Origin: an uncultured bacterium
GTDB taxonomy: Bacteria; Actinomycetota; Coriobacteriia; Coriobacteriales; Coriobacteriaceae
DNA length: 64,000 bases
Direction: 5' to 3'
Assembly: GCA_905215755.1 (NCBI GenBank)
Contig: CAJMRE010000005.1
Span: forward strand, 8,796 to 72,795
Each line of letters begins with the position of its first letter. Positions within the stretch are counted from its first letter, which is position 1. The notes below the pieces were generated by a model, which saw only the letters and a program-made list of their open reading frames with translations, was not told the DNA's origin and searched no databases. Below, piece after piece: positions 43,773 to 54,789 of the stretch. The position numbers were made by a program, and so were the translations under genes.

Positions 43773-44687
43773 ATGGGGGAGAACGTGCTCAAGTTCGGTA
43801 CCTACGTCCGTGTTGGAAACGCGGCCGAAGCCTATGAGCTCTTACAGAAGAACCGCAACAACAAGATTGTGGGCGGCGGCATCTGGATGCGCCTGGGTTC
43901 GCGTCGCGTGGCGACGGCGATTGACCTTTCGGCCTGTGGACTCGATCAGATCGAGGAGACCGAGACCGAGTTTCGCATCGGCGCCATGTGCACCCTGCGC
44001 CAGCTCGAGCGCCATGTCGAGCTCAACGCGCTTGTCAACAACGTCTTTGAGTTCGCCGTCCACGACATCGTGGGCGTGCAGCTGCGCAATACCGCCACGG
44101 TGGGCGGCAGCATCTACGGCCGCTTTGGCTTCTCGGACGTGCTCTCGGCCTTTTTGGCGCTCGATTCCTATGTTGAGCTGACGGGCGCCGGCCGCGTGCC
44201 GCTCGCGGAGTTCGTGGACATGGGCTACGTACGTGACGTGATCGAGCGCGTCGTGGTCGTCAAGCACGATTACCGTGCGAGCTACGAGGCCGTGCGCAAG
44301 GCCGCGACCGACTTTCCCTCGCTGAACGTTACCGCCGCCTGGTGGGACGGCTCCTGGCACGTCACCGTGGGCGCCCGCCCGCTGCGCGCGACCTTGCTGC
44401 AGGGCGAGGCGTGCGGTCTGGTGAACGAGCAGCCTTCCGAGGACGAGCTGCGCGCCTTGGCCGCATCCGTGCGTGCCCTGAGCTACGGCACCAACATGTG
44501 GGGCTCGGCCGACTACCGCCGCCGCATCTCGGCTCCGCTAGCGATTCAGGCCGTGCGCCGCGCCGCCGGCATCGAGCTTTCGGCCGCGCTTGCCCGCGAG
44601 TTCGAGGGCGTGCAGATTCCTAAGTTTGCCACGGACGAGTATTCCTGCCGCCGCGTGCCCGGCGTCGATTCTAGCGAGGTGCGCTAA
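43773..44687 (+). CDS. Molybdenum hydroxylase FAD-binding subunit (XdhB/CoxM-like)
   Basis: 304 residues. The FAD domain of xanthine-dehydrogenase-type enzymes: KIVGGGIWMRLGS is the shortened FAD pyrophosphate loop, and RNTATVGGSIYGRFGFSD is the second conserved loop. The C-terminal domain has YGTNMWGSADYRRR. It accepts electrons from the [2Fe-2S] domains of the partner gene. GTG 43785 with GGGGGAG before it is an alternative start. Its stop overlaps the next ATG (TAATG). Confidence 0.88.
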   Translation: MGENVLKFGTYVRVGNAAEAYELLQKNRNNKIVGGGIWMRLGSRRVATAIDLSACGLDQIEETETEFRIGAMCTLRQLERHVELNALVNNVFEFAVHDIVGVQLRNTATVGGSIYGRFGFSDVLSAFLALDSYVELTGAGRVPLAEFVDMGYVRDVIERVVVVKHDYRASYEAVRKAATDFPSLNVTAAWWDGSWHVTVGARPLRATLLQGEACGLVNEQPSEDELRALAASVRALSYGTNMWGSADYRRRISAPLAIQAVRRAAGIELSAALAREFEGVQIPKFATDEYSCRRVPGVDSSEVR

Positions 44688-47518
44688 TGGCTGCCAAACT
44701 CATCGATCTTTCCTTTACGCTCAACGGCCGTAAGGTCAAGGTTCAGATTGCCCCCGACACCATGCTCTTTGCGCTGCTGCGTGAGCAGGGCTGCGCGTCG
44801 GTGCGCTGCGCCTGCGAGACCACCAACTGTGGCCTGTGCACGGTGTGGCTCGACGGCGACCCGGTGCTGAGCTGCTCGGTTCCCGCCGCGCGTGTCGAGG
44901 GCCACACCATCACCACGCTCGAGGGCCTCAAGGCCGAGTCCGAGGCGCTCGCCCGTGCGATGGCTGCCGAAGGCGCTGAGCAGTGCGGTTTTTGCGCCCC
45001 CGGCCTCATCATGAACGTGCTGGCGCTTGCCCGCGCCGCCAAGGAGGACCCGAGCCTCGTTGCCACGCGCGAGGAGCTCTCGCGCCAGCTCGCCGGCAAT
45101 CTCTGCCGCTGCAGCGGCTACGAGAGCCAGCTGCGCGCTATCGTGCGCTTCCTCAACGAGTCCGGCGTGCAGGTTGGCTTTGAGATGCCCGAGCTGCCGG
45201 TCAACGACACCAGCTGTGACGGTGTCTCCTACAAGCAGATCACCCACAAGCAGCCCAAGAAGGATTCGAAGGCCTTGCTCGAGGGCCGTCCTGTCTACAC
45301 GGGCGACATGGTGCCCGCCGGCGCGCTCATCGTTAAGCTCAAGCGCAGCCCGTATGCCCGCGCCAAGATCCGCTCCATCGACACGTCGCGCGCCCTGAAG
45401 GTGCCTGGCGTGGTGGGCGTCTACACCTACGAGGACGTGCCCAAGCGCCGCTTTACCATCGCTGGCCAGAGCTATCCGCAGCCGAGTCCCTACGACCGCC
45501 TGATCCTTGAGAACCTCGTACGCTACCAAAACGAGGAGGTGGCGATCGTCGCCGCCGAGACTGAGGAGGCTGCCGACAAGGCGCTCAAACTCATTAAGGT
45601 CGACTATGAGGTGCTTGAGCCGCTGCTCGACTTTACCAAGGCGCTCGATAACGACATCGTGGTCCACCCCGAGGGCGACGTGACCTTTATGTTCCCGCAG
45701 GGCGGCGACGTCCCGCGCAACTTGGTATGCAGCGGCACGAGCGACTTTGGCGACTTGGACGAGGCCTTCGCCCAGAGCGACATCGTCTTTACCCGCACCT
45801 ACACCAGCCAGGCCACGCAGACCGCGCCCATGGAAACCTTCCGCGCCTTCGCGACGACCGACGCGTTCGGGCGCATCTCGGTGACCACCTCTACGCAGGT
45901 GCCCTTCCACGTGCGCCGCATGGTCGCGCAGTCGCTCGATATCCCGCAGTCGCAGGTGCAGGTCATTAAGCCGCGCATCGGCGGCGGCTTTGGCTCCAAG
46001 CAGACGGGCTGCTGCGAGATCTTTGTTGCGTTTGTGACCCAGCAGACCGGTCGTCCGAGTTACTGCTGCTACACCCGTGAGGAGACCATCACTGCGGGCA
46101 ACTCGCGCCACCAGATGCAGATGACCGTTAAGCTGGGCGCCATGAACGACGGTACCATCACGGCCATCGATCTGCACACGCTGTCCAACGCCGGCGCGTA
46201 TGGCGAGCATGCTACCACGACGATCGGTCTTTCGGGCCACAAGAGCTTGCCCATCTACAACCACGTGAAGGCGAGCCGCTTTAGCTGGGACGCCGTCTAC
46301 ACCAATACCAACCGCGGCGGCGCGTATCGCGGCTACGGTGCCACCCAGGGCCAGTTTGCCGTGGAGAGCGCCGTCAACGAGCTCGCCGATATGCTGCACA
46401 TGGACCCCGCCGACCTGCGCCTTAAGAACATCGTGCGCGAGGGCGAGATCATGCCGCAGTACTACAACGAGAAGCTCAACGCCTGCGCGCTCGACCGCTG
46501 CCTGCTGCGCGCGATGGACATGATCGGTTGGCGCGACAAGCCGCTAGCCATCGACCTGGGCGATCGCGTGCGTGCTCTGGGCTGCGCGCTCACCATGCAG
46601 GGCTCGGGCATTTCCAACGTGGATATCGCCGGCATCGACATGCGCCTGGAAGAGGACGGCTTCATTACCATCGGCACCGGCGCCACCGATAACGGCATGG
46701 GCGTCGACACGATCCTGGCGCAGATTGCCGCCGAGGAGCTGGGCGTTGAGAGCTCGCTGATCGTGGTGCGCGGCGTGGACACCGACGTTTCGCCGTTCGA
46801 TGCCGGCTCGTACGCGAGCTCGGGCACGTACGTGACGGGCCTTGCCGCCAAGAACGCCGCAACCGAGCTGCGTGAGAAGATTTGCGCCAAGGCTGCCCAG
46901 ATGTGGGACGTGGACGCCGCCGACGTGGTCTTCGATGGCCAGTACGTGCGCCTGTCCGACGAGCGTGCCGCGCGCGAGCAGAACCGCTATCTCACGCTGC
47001 GCGACTTTGCCAACCTGTGCGTCAAGAACATCGCGGGCGGCGACGCGCTCACCTCGCATGCCTCTGCCTGCCTGCCCGTTTCGCCTCCGCCTTTTATGGC
47101 CGGCATTGCCGAGGTCGAGGTCGACAAGGCTACCGGCAAGGTGACTGTGGTGGACTATGCGGCGGCTGTGGACTGCGGCACTGTGATCAATGAGGCGCTC
47201 GCGCGCGTCCAGGCCGAGGGCGGCATTGCCCAGGGTATCGGTCACGCGCTCTACGAGATCGTCGAGCACGACGACCGCGGCCGCCTGCGCACCGGTAACT
47301 TTATGAGCTACAAGCTGCCCACGCGCCTGGATATCGGCAGTATTCGCGTGGCCTTTGAGCCGAGCTACGAGCCGACGGGCCCGTTTGGCGCCAAGTCGAT
47401 CGGCGAGGTCGTCATCAACACGCCGCTCGCCGCCGTCGCCTCGGCCGTCGCACACGCCACCGGCCACCAGGTTCGTTCGCTGCCGATCACGCCCGAGAAG
47501 GCCCTGCTGGGGGAGTAG
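44687..47518 (+). CDS. Molybdenum hydroxylase: [2Fe-2S] domains fused to molybdopterin-binding subunit
   Basis: 943 residues. Residues 1-75 form a plant-type [2Fe-2S] domain (Cys43, 48, 51, 63 in CETTNCGLC); the helical [2Fe-2S] domain shows CGFCAPGLIM and NLCRCSGY. From about 190 on is the molybdenum domain: RIGGGFGSKQTGC, GGAYRGYGATQGQFAVES, SYASSGTYVTG and the catalytic glutamate in GAKSIGEVVIN (about 905). Such enzymes hydroxylate purines or other heterocycles in the cytoplasm. FeS-Mo fusions are common in selenium-dependent hydroxylases, and selenium carriers are in this window, but selenium use here is inference. There is no XdhC-type gene beside it. Confidence 0.88.
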   Translation: MAAKLIDLSFTLNGRKVKVQIAPDTMLFALLREQGCASVRCACETTNCGLCTVWLDGDPVLSCSVPAARVEGHTITTLEGLKAESEALARAMAAEGAEQCGFCAPGLIMNVLALARAAKEDPSLVATREELSRQLAGNLCRCSGYESQLRAIVRFLNESGVQVGFEMPELPVNDTSCDGVSYKQITHKQPKKDSKALLEGRPVYTGDMVPAGALIVKLKRSPYARAKIRSIDTSRALKVPGVVGVYTYEDVPKRRFTIAGQSYPQPSPYDRLILENLVRYQNEEVAIVAAETEEAADKALKLIKVDYEVLEPLLDFTKALDNDIVVHPEGDVTFMFPQGGDVPRNLVCSGTSDFGDLDEAFAQSDIVFTRTYTSQATQTAPMETFRAFATTDAFGRISVTTSTQVPFHVRRMVAQSLDIPQSQVQVIKPRIGGGFGSKQTGCCEIFVAFVTQQTGRPSYCCYTREETITAGNSRHQMQMTVKLGAMNDGTITAIDLHTLSNAGAYGEHATTTIGLSGHKSLPIYNHVKASRFSWDAVYTNTNRGGAYRGYGATQGQFAVESAVNELADMLHMDPADLRLKNIVREGEIMPQYYNEKLNACALDRCLLRAMDMIGWRDKPLAIDLGDRVRALGCALTMQGSGISNVDIAGIDMRLEEDGFITIGTGATDNGMGVDTILAQIAAEELGVESSLIVVRGVDTDVSPFDAGSYASSGTYVTGLAAKNAATELREKICAKAAQMWDVDAADVVFDGQYVRLSDERAAREQNRYLTLRDFANLCVKNIAGGDALTSHASACLPVSPPPFMAGIAEVEVDKATGKVTVVDYAAAVDCGTVINEALARVQAEGGIAQGIGHALYEIVEHDDRGRLRTGNFMSYKLPTRLDIGSIRVAFEPSYEPTGPFGAKSIGEVVINTPLAAVASAVAHATGHQVRSLPITPEKALLGE

Positions 47519-47555
47519 ACGAGGCGACGCATCCGCCGCTCTTTGCCTAGCCCGG

Positions 47556-47726
47556 GGAAACTGCAGCCCACTTTTCGACCGAATTGTGGGCTGCAGTTTC
47601 CGTTTGAGGCCCTCGGCGGAAAGTGCATCCCGGAATAGGGGCTCAAAACGGGTTGCAGTTTCCGGTTGATGGCTATAGCGGAAGCCGCATCCCATTCCGA
47701 GGCCCCAAGCTGGGACACGCTTTCCG
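47556..47726. repeat. Three tandem palindromes of GCAGTTTCC type (family D)
   Basis: Three related inverted repeats with 16-base arms lie in a row: 47556-47571/47586-47601 (perfect, GGAAACTGCAGCCCAC), 47617-47632/47649-47664 (imperfect), 47679-47694/47711-47726 (imperfect). The arms begin with GGAAA and end toward GCCC or TCCC. They fill most of the gap between the hydroxylase gene and tRNA-Leu. No coding sense or T-runs. Confidence 0.8.
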
Positions 47727-47764
47727 GCGCATGGCCAGCACCGCCAGACTGCCGAGTCGCACCG

Positions 47765-47833
47765 AAGTTGCGGTGGAATAGTTCCTGTTTTGGAGGACTG
47801 GAGCCCCAAACAGGAACTATTTCACCGCAACTT
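47765..47833 (-). repeat. Palindromic repeat family A, copy 5 (GTTCCT core)
   Basis: 26-bp arms (47765-47790 with 47808-47833) with one mismatch. The tail side is on the right (reverse complement ATCCCATCTCAT). Confidence 0.9.
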
Positions 47834-47934
47834 ATGAGATGGGATGCCTTGCGCTCGTGGTGAGGTCGTGAGCTAAAAACGTGTGCGTGCGCTTGCCGTT
47901 CGTATCTGCTATCATTCCTAGTCTGTGCGCTCAT

Positions 47935-48018
47935 GCGGGCGTGGCGGAATTGGTAGACGCGCCAGATTTAGGTTCTGGTGGGATTCCCGTGAAGGTTCGA
48001 GTCCTTTCGCCCGCACCA
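47935..48018 (+). tRNA. tRNA-Leu (anticodon TAG), CCA encoded
   Basis: 84 bases, class II with a long variable arm. Acceptor GCGGGCG (47935-47941) pairs with CGCCCGC (48008-48014); the anticodon loop TTTAGGT in CCAGA/TCTGG reads TAG; the T loop is GTTCGAGTC; the end is ACCA. Confidence 0.97.
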
Positions 48019-48109
48019 ACGCATCTGCGTCGGCCCTGGCCGTCGCGACACTTTGTTGCATAAAGGTACCAGCACCTCAGATAAGCTGGGCAGTATGAGG
48101 AGGAACGTG

Positions 48110-49408
48110 TTGAACATCACCGCTTCTGACGTCAAGGACGCCAAGCTCACCGCTACGGTCACCATCCCGGCCGCCGACGTCGACGCCGCGATCAAGAAGG
48201 CCTACAAGGACACCGCCAAGAAGTACCGCTTCCCGGGCTTCCGCGCCGGTAAGGCCCCCCGTCCGGTCATCGACTCCGCTCTTGGCGCCGAGGCTACCCT
48301 CGCTCAGGCCACCAACGACCTGATCGCCGCCAACGAGCCCGCCGTCCTCAACGAGCTGGACATCGTCCCCACCAAGAGCGGTGACTACAAGGAGCTCGAC
48401 CTCGCCAAGGATCACGAGGACTACACCTACACCGTCGAGTTCTCCCTGCGTCCCGCCGCTGAGCTCTCCTCCTTCGACGCCGTCGAGATCGAGATGCCCC
48501 CTGCGGAGGTCACCGAGTCCGAGATCAACAACCAGGTCGAGATGCTCCTCAACTACCGTGCCACCTTCGAGGACGTCGAGGGTCGCGCCGTCGAGGCCGA
48601 GGACTACGTCACCGTCGACCTCAAGGCCGTCGAGAACGCCGACAACTTTGCCGCCGAGGGCCGTATGCTCATCGCCGGTAGCGACAGCAACCCCAAGGAG
48701 TTCAATGAGGCCCTGATCGGCGCTAACGTTGACGACGTCAAGACCGTCACCTGGACCGACGAGGTCGAGGAGGGCGAGGAGGCCGAGACCCACACCGTCG
48801 AGGTCACCGTCAAGGGCATCAAGGTCCGCAACACCCCCGAGCTCACCGACGAGCTCGTCAAGTCCGACTTTGGCTTCGACAGCATCGACGCTATGCGCGA
48901 CGCCATCAAGATCGAGATCGAGCAGGACAAGGCTTCTCGCCTTCCGGCCGAGAAGGAGAACCGTTGCGTCTCCGCTCTCGCCGAGCGTCTGCAGCTCGAC
49001 GAGATGGACGCCGACTACGAGCAGTCCGTCTTTGAGGAGCTTGGCCAGAACTTCCTGTCCAACCTCGCTGCCCGCGGCATGACCCTGGACACCTGGCTGC
49101 CCGCTTCCGGCCTGACCATGGAGCAGTTCATCGGCGACCTGCACAAGCAGGCCAACGACGTTGCCCGTGAGTCCCTGGCTCTGGACGCCCTCGCCCGTGA
49201 GCTCAAGATCGAGGTCACCGAGGACGACATCAACGCCGAGTTCGAGAAGGCCGGCGTCAAGGACGTCGAGGCTTCCAAGGCCGAGTTCATCGCCGATGGC
49301 CGCATGCCTGCCGTCCGCGAGTCCATCCGTCGCTCCAAGGCCGTCGACCACCTGGTCGAGAACGCCAAGGTGACCGAGGTCGACGAGACCGCCAAGGACG
49401 CCGAGTAA
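48110..49408 (+). CDS. tig: Trigger factor (ribosome-bound chaperone, peptidyl-prolyl isomerase)
   Basis: 432 residues. It binds nascent chains at the ribosome. The ribosome-binding signature is in YRFPGFRAGKAPRPVID (the GFRxGKxP loop); a FKBP-like domain lies near residues 160-240, with EDYVTVDLKAVENADNFA and a rather acidic segment; the C-terminal helical arms follow. The start is uncertain: AGGAGG at 48098 gives best spacing to TTG 48110; GTG 48107 or ATG 48095 are alternatives. The codon use is strongly biased, as in highly expressed genes. clpP and clpX follow. Confidence 0.92.
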   Translation: MNITASDVKDAKLTATVTIPAADVDAAIKKAYKDTAKKYRFPGFRAGKAPRPVIDSALGAEATLAQATNDLIAANEPAVLNELDIVPTKSGDYKELDLAKDHEDYTYTVEFSLRPAAELSSFDAVEIEMPPAEVTESEINNQVEMLLNYRATFEDVEGRAVEAEDYVTVDLKAVENADNFAAEGRMLIAGSDSNPKEFNEALIGANVDDVKTVTWTDEVEEGEEAETHTVEVTVKGIKVRNTPELTDELVKSDFGFDSIDAMRDAIKIEIEQDKASRLPAEKENRCVSALAERLQLDEMDADYEQSVFEELGQNFLSNLAARGMTLDTWLPASGLTMEQFIGDLHKQANDVARESLALDALARELKIEVTEDDINAEFEKAGVKDVEASKAEFIADGRMPAVRESIRRSKAVDHLVENAKVTEVDETAKDAE

Positions 49409-49484
49409 TTCTCGCCACCTTGCCCGCGAGCGCATGCGTGCGCCCGTGATGGGGTAAAGTTATAAACCGGTTATCCGGTCGCTT

Positions 49485-49530
49485 CGTACGGTGCCAGCCA
49501 ATGCATAGCATGCGGGCACCGTACGTTTGT
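49485..49530 (+). terminator. Hairpin between tig and clpP
   Basis: A perfect 11-bp stem CGTACGGTGCC (49485-49495) with GGCACCGTACG (49515-49525), then TTTGTCT. Terminator or attenuator. Confidence 0.7.
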
Positions 49531-49572
49531 CTAGAACCATTATTGGTCCGCAAGAGAGAAATGGAGATGCGT

Positions 49573-50193
49573 ATGATCGCTAAGTTCGATTCCGCCCTCG
49601 TGCCATACGTTATCGAGCAGACGCCGCGCGGCGAGCGCAGCTACGATATCTATTCGCGCCTGCTCAACGACCGCATCATCTTCTTGGGCGAGGAGATCAA
49701 CTCCGTCAGTGCCAACCTGGTCGTTGCCCAGCTGCTGCATCTTGAGAGCCAGGATGCCGAGAAGGATATCTCGCTCTACATCAATTCGCCCGGCGGCGAG
49801 GTTTACTCCGGCCTGGCGATTCTTGACACCATGAACTTTATCAAGCCGCAGGTCTCCACCATCTGCGTCGGTATGGCTGCGTCCATGGCCGCCGTGCTGC
49901 TTTCGGCCGGTGCTAAGGGCAAACGCTTCTGCCTGCCGCACTCCAAGGTCATGATTCACCAGCCCAGCGGCGGTGCCCAGGGCCAGCAGACCGAGATCGA
50001 GATCGTGGCCGAGGAGATCAAGAAGACTCGCCGCGAGCTCAATCAGATCCTGTCCGATGCCTCGGGCCAGCCCATTGAGAAGGTCCAGGCCGACACCGAG
50101 CGCGACAACTACCTGACCGCTGCCGAGGCCCTCGACTACGGCCTGATTGACCGTATTGTCACCTCGCGCGATCTCGCCGCGAAGGACGCCTAG
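49573..50193 (+). CDS. clpP: ATP-dependent Clp protease proteolytic subunit ClpP
   Basis: 206 residues from ATG 49573, chosen for GGAG six bases upstream; ATGs at 49561 and 49567 are also in frame. The serine protease triad is visible: serine in GMAASMAAVLL, histidine in KVMIHQPSGG, and aspartate in the following helix region. Start VIEQTPRGERSYDIYSRLL is the classical ClpP beginning. It forms the barrel that degrades proteins unfolded by ClpX. clpX begins right after the stop. Confidence 0.97.
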   Translation: MIAKFDSALVPYVIEQTPRGERSYDIYSRLLNDRIIFLGEEINSVSANLVVAQLLHLESQDAEKDISLYINSPGGEVYSGLAILDTMNFIKPQVSTICVGMAASMAAVLLSAGAKGKRFCLPHSKVMIHQPSGGAQGQQTEIEIVAEEIKKTRRELNQILSDASGQPIEKVQADTERDNYLTAAEALDYGLIDRIVTSRDLAAKDA

Positions 50194-50194
50194 G

Positions 50195-51601
50195 ATGGCA
50201 GGTAACATGCAGGACAACTTTGACGAGAACGGCAACCCCATCCGCTGCTCCTTTTGCGGAAAAGAGCAGGGGCAGGTTCGCCGCCTTGTAAAGGGTCCGA
50301 CCAACATCTTTATCTGCGACGAGTGCGTTGCCGCCTGCTCCGAGATTTTGGAGGAGTCGCTGGCTTCGGACTTTATGGACGCCGCCCGCAACGGCAAGCT
50401 GCCGGGCTTTCTCAACGACCACGGTCAGGCTGCATCCCAGCCCGCCGTGGACCCCGAGACCGAGGGCTTTGAGCTCGAGGACGACCGTCAGGTCATCACG
50501 CACGTGCCGACGCCGCACGAGATCTATGACGAGCTTTCGGCCTATGTAATGGGCCAGGAGGACGCCAAGCGCGCCATGTCGGTTGCCGTGTACAACCACT
50601 ATCGCCGCGTGATCGAGGGCGGCGCTGCGGTGTCTGCCTTTGATGACGACATGGGCTCGCAGTTCGATGACGATATGGACGAGGTAGAGCTCGCCAAGTC
50701 CAACATCCTGCTGCTCGGTCCCACCGGTACCGGCAAGACCCTGTTGGCCCAGACGCTCGCGCGCATCCTCGAGGTGCCGTTTGCCATCGCCGATGCCACC
50801 GCGCTCACCGAGGCCGGCTATGTGGGCGAGGACGTGGAGAACATCCTGCTCAAGCTCATCAATGCTGCCGATGGCGACATTGAGCGCGCGCAGGTGGGCA
50901 TTATCTACGTGGACGAGATCGACAAGATCGCCCGCAAGGCCGAGAACCTCTCCATTACCCGCGATGTTTCGGGCGAGGGCGTTCAGCAGGCGCTGCTTAA
51001 GATTCTTGAGGGCACGGTGGCCAGCGTTCCGCCCACCGGGGGCCGCAAGCATCCCCAGCAGGAGCTGCTGCAGATCGACACGACCAACATCCTGTTCATT
51101 TGCGGCGGTGCCTTTGTGGGTCTGGACAAGATCATCGCCGATCGCGTGGGCAACAAGGGCGTGGGCTTTAACTCCGAGATCGCCGGCCCCACTTCGGTCG
51201 ACGAGAACGACCTGCTGCGTCAGGTGCTTCCGCAGGACCTCAACGCCTTTGGCATGATCCCCGAGTTTGTGGGACGTACGCCCGTCGTCACCCAGACGCA
51301 GGCGCTTGACGAGGACGACCTGGTGTCGATCCTGACCGAGCCCAAGAACGCCGTGGTGCGTCAATACCGTAAGATGTTCCAGCTCGAGGACGTTGAGCTT
51401 GAGTTTGAGGACGCCGCCCTGCACGAGATCGCCCGCATGGCGCTCGCCCGCAAGACCGGCGCCCGCGGCCTGCGCTCCATCTGCGAGGACGTTCTGCAGC
51501 AGACGATGTTCGACCTGCCCAGCGAGGAAGGCGTTTCCAAGGTCGTTGTGACCGAAGCCTCCGTAAAGGGCGAAGAGCAGCCCCAGCGCATCTACGGCTA
51601 A
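50195..51601 (+). CDS. clpX: ATP-dependent Clp protease ATPase subunit ClpX
   Basis: 468 residues. The N-terminal zinc-binding domain has RCSFCGKEQ and FICDECVAAC. The AAA+ domain shows Walker A GPTGTGKTLLAQTLA, Walker B IIYVDEIDKIA, sensor and the pore loop region. An acidic insertion of about 20 residues (DDDMGSQFDDDMDEVE) precedes Walker A. The ClpP-docking loop is expected around FVGLDKIIADRVG. ATG 50195 lies one base after the clpP stop. Confidence 0.97.
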   Translation: MAGNMQDNFDENGNPIRCSFCGKEQGQVRRLVKGPTNIFICDECVAACSEILEESLASDFMDAARNGKLPGFLNDHGQAASQPAVDPETEGFELEDDRQVITHVPTPHEIYDELSAYVMGQEDAKRAMSVAVYNHYRRVIEGGAAVSAFDDDMGSQFDDDMDEVELAKSNILLLGPTGTGKTLLAQTLARILEVPFAIADATALTEAGYVGEDVENILLKLINAADGDIERAQVGIIYVDEIDKIARKAENLSITRDVSGEGVQQALLKILEGTVASVPPTGGRKHPQQELLQIDTTNILFICGGAFVGLDKIIADRVGNKGVGFNSEIAGPTSVDENDLLRQVLPQDLNAFGMIPEFVGRTPVVTQTQALDEDDLVSILTEPKNAVVRQYRKMFQLEDVELEFEDAALHEIARMALARKTGARGLRSICEDVLQQTMFDLPSEEGVSKVVVTEASVKGEEQPQRIYG

Positions 51602-51622
51602 ACCAGCCAAAAACGTGCTTGC

Positions 51623-51661
51623 AAATAGCCTCTGACCATCCGTGGTCGGAGGCTATTTTAT
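51623..51661 (+). terminator. Rho-independent terminator of clpP-clpX
   Basis: AAATAGCCTC-TGACCA pairs with TGGTCG-GAGGCTATTT (51623-51638 with 51643-51658), then TATATAT. Confidence 0.93.
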
Positions 51662-51752
51662 ATATACGCAATAACCCCAACTACCTGTGTTATTCTGTGT
51701 GTTTGTTTAAGCCTCAGCGAAGTCATATCAGACTGAAGTAATCGATACCTAA

Positions 51753-51792
51753 GGGGAGGAATGCAGGCCCTGGTGGGCCTACATTCCTCCCC
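51753..51792 (+). promoter_or_regulatory. Long hairpin in the valS leader
   Basis: GGGGAGGAATG (51753-51763) pairs with CATTCCTCCCC (51782-51792), with an inner AGGCCC/GGGCCT pair, 18-bp stem in total. It ends about 20 bases before the valS start. No T-box sequence (GGTGGAACCGCG type) is seen, so it is not an ordinary tRNA-sensing leader. Confidence 0.6.
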
Positions 51793-51812
51793 GGCGGGAC
51801 AGGGAGAGATAT

Positions 51813-54509
<2,697 letters not shown>

Positions 54510-54528
54510 ATTGCGCTGAGGGGCGCGT

Positions 54529-54629
54529 CCCGACGCTTTGCTCGCTACTGCGGACAGTCCTGCGCAAGACGGACAGCACATTAAGTGCTGTCCTTTGCGT
54601 GCGGAACTTGTATCGAGCAAAGCGTCGGG
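54529..54629. repeat. Nested palindromic element between valS and folC
   Basis: Outer perfect 16-bp arms CCCGACGCTTTGCTCG (54529-54544) and its complement (54614-54629) enclose CGCAA/TTGCG and a perfect inner hairpin GGACAGCAC-ATTAA-GTGCTGTCC (54571-54593). About 100 bases long, no T-run. Could be a folded RNA or a repeat element. Confidence 0.75.
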
Positions 54630-54789
54630 CCGCTCCTAGTTCGTTTACGTGGTTGTTTGCAACTGGCGTGTTAGGGCCACTTGGTTGTGGCCTTGATTCT
54701 GCTGCAAAGCGGTGTTTGGCTGACATTTTGAATGGGAGGGGCTCGTTGTTGATTCGGGCCTCTTTTTCTGTTATGGGGGACTTTGAGTT

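Noticed and set aside
44687..47518. Selenocysteine in the molybdenum hydroxylase
   Set aside because: The reading frame has no internal TGA; any selenium would have to be a non-coded cofactor ligand.
47556..47726. Possible short CRISPR array
   Set aside because: The units are diverged palindromes separated by irregular spacers, not identical direct repeats with unique spacers; no cas genes are near.
51662..51812. T-box riboswitch before valS
   Set aside because: No GGTGGNACCGCG-type sequence or antiterminator pattern is present; only a single long hairpin is seen.
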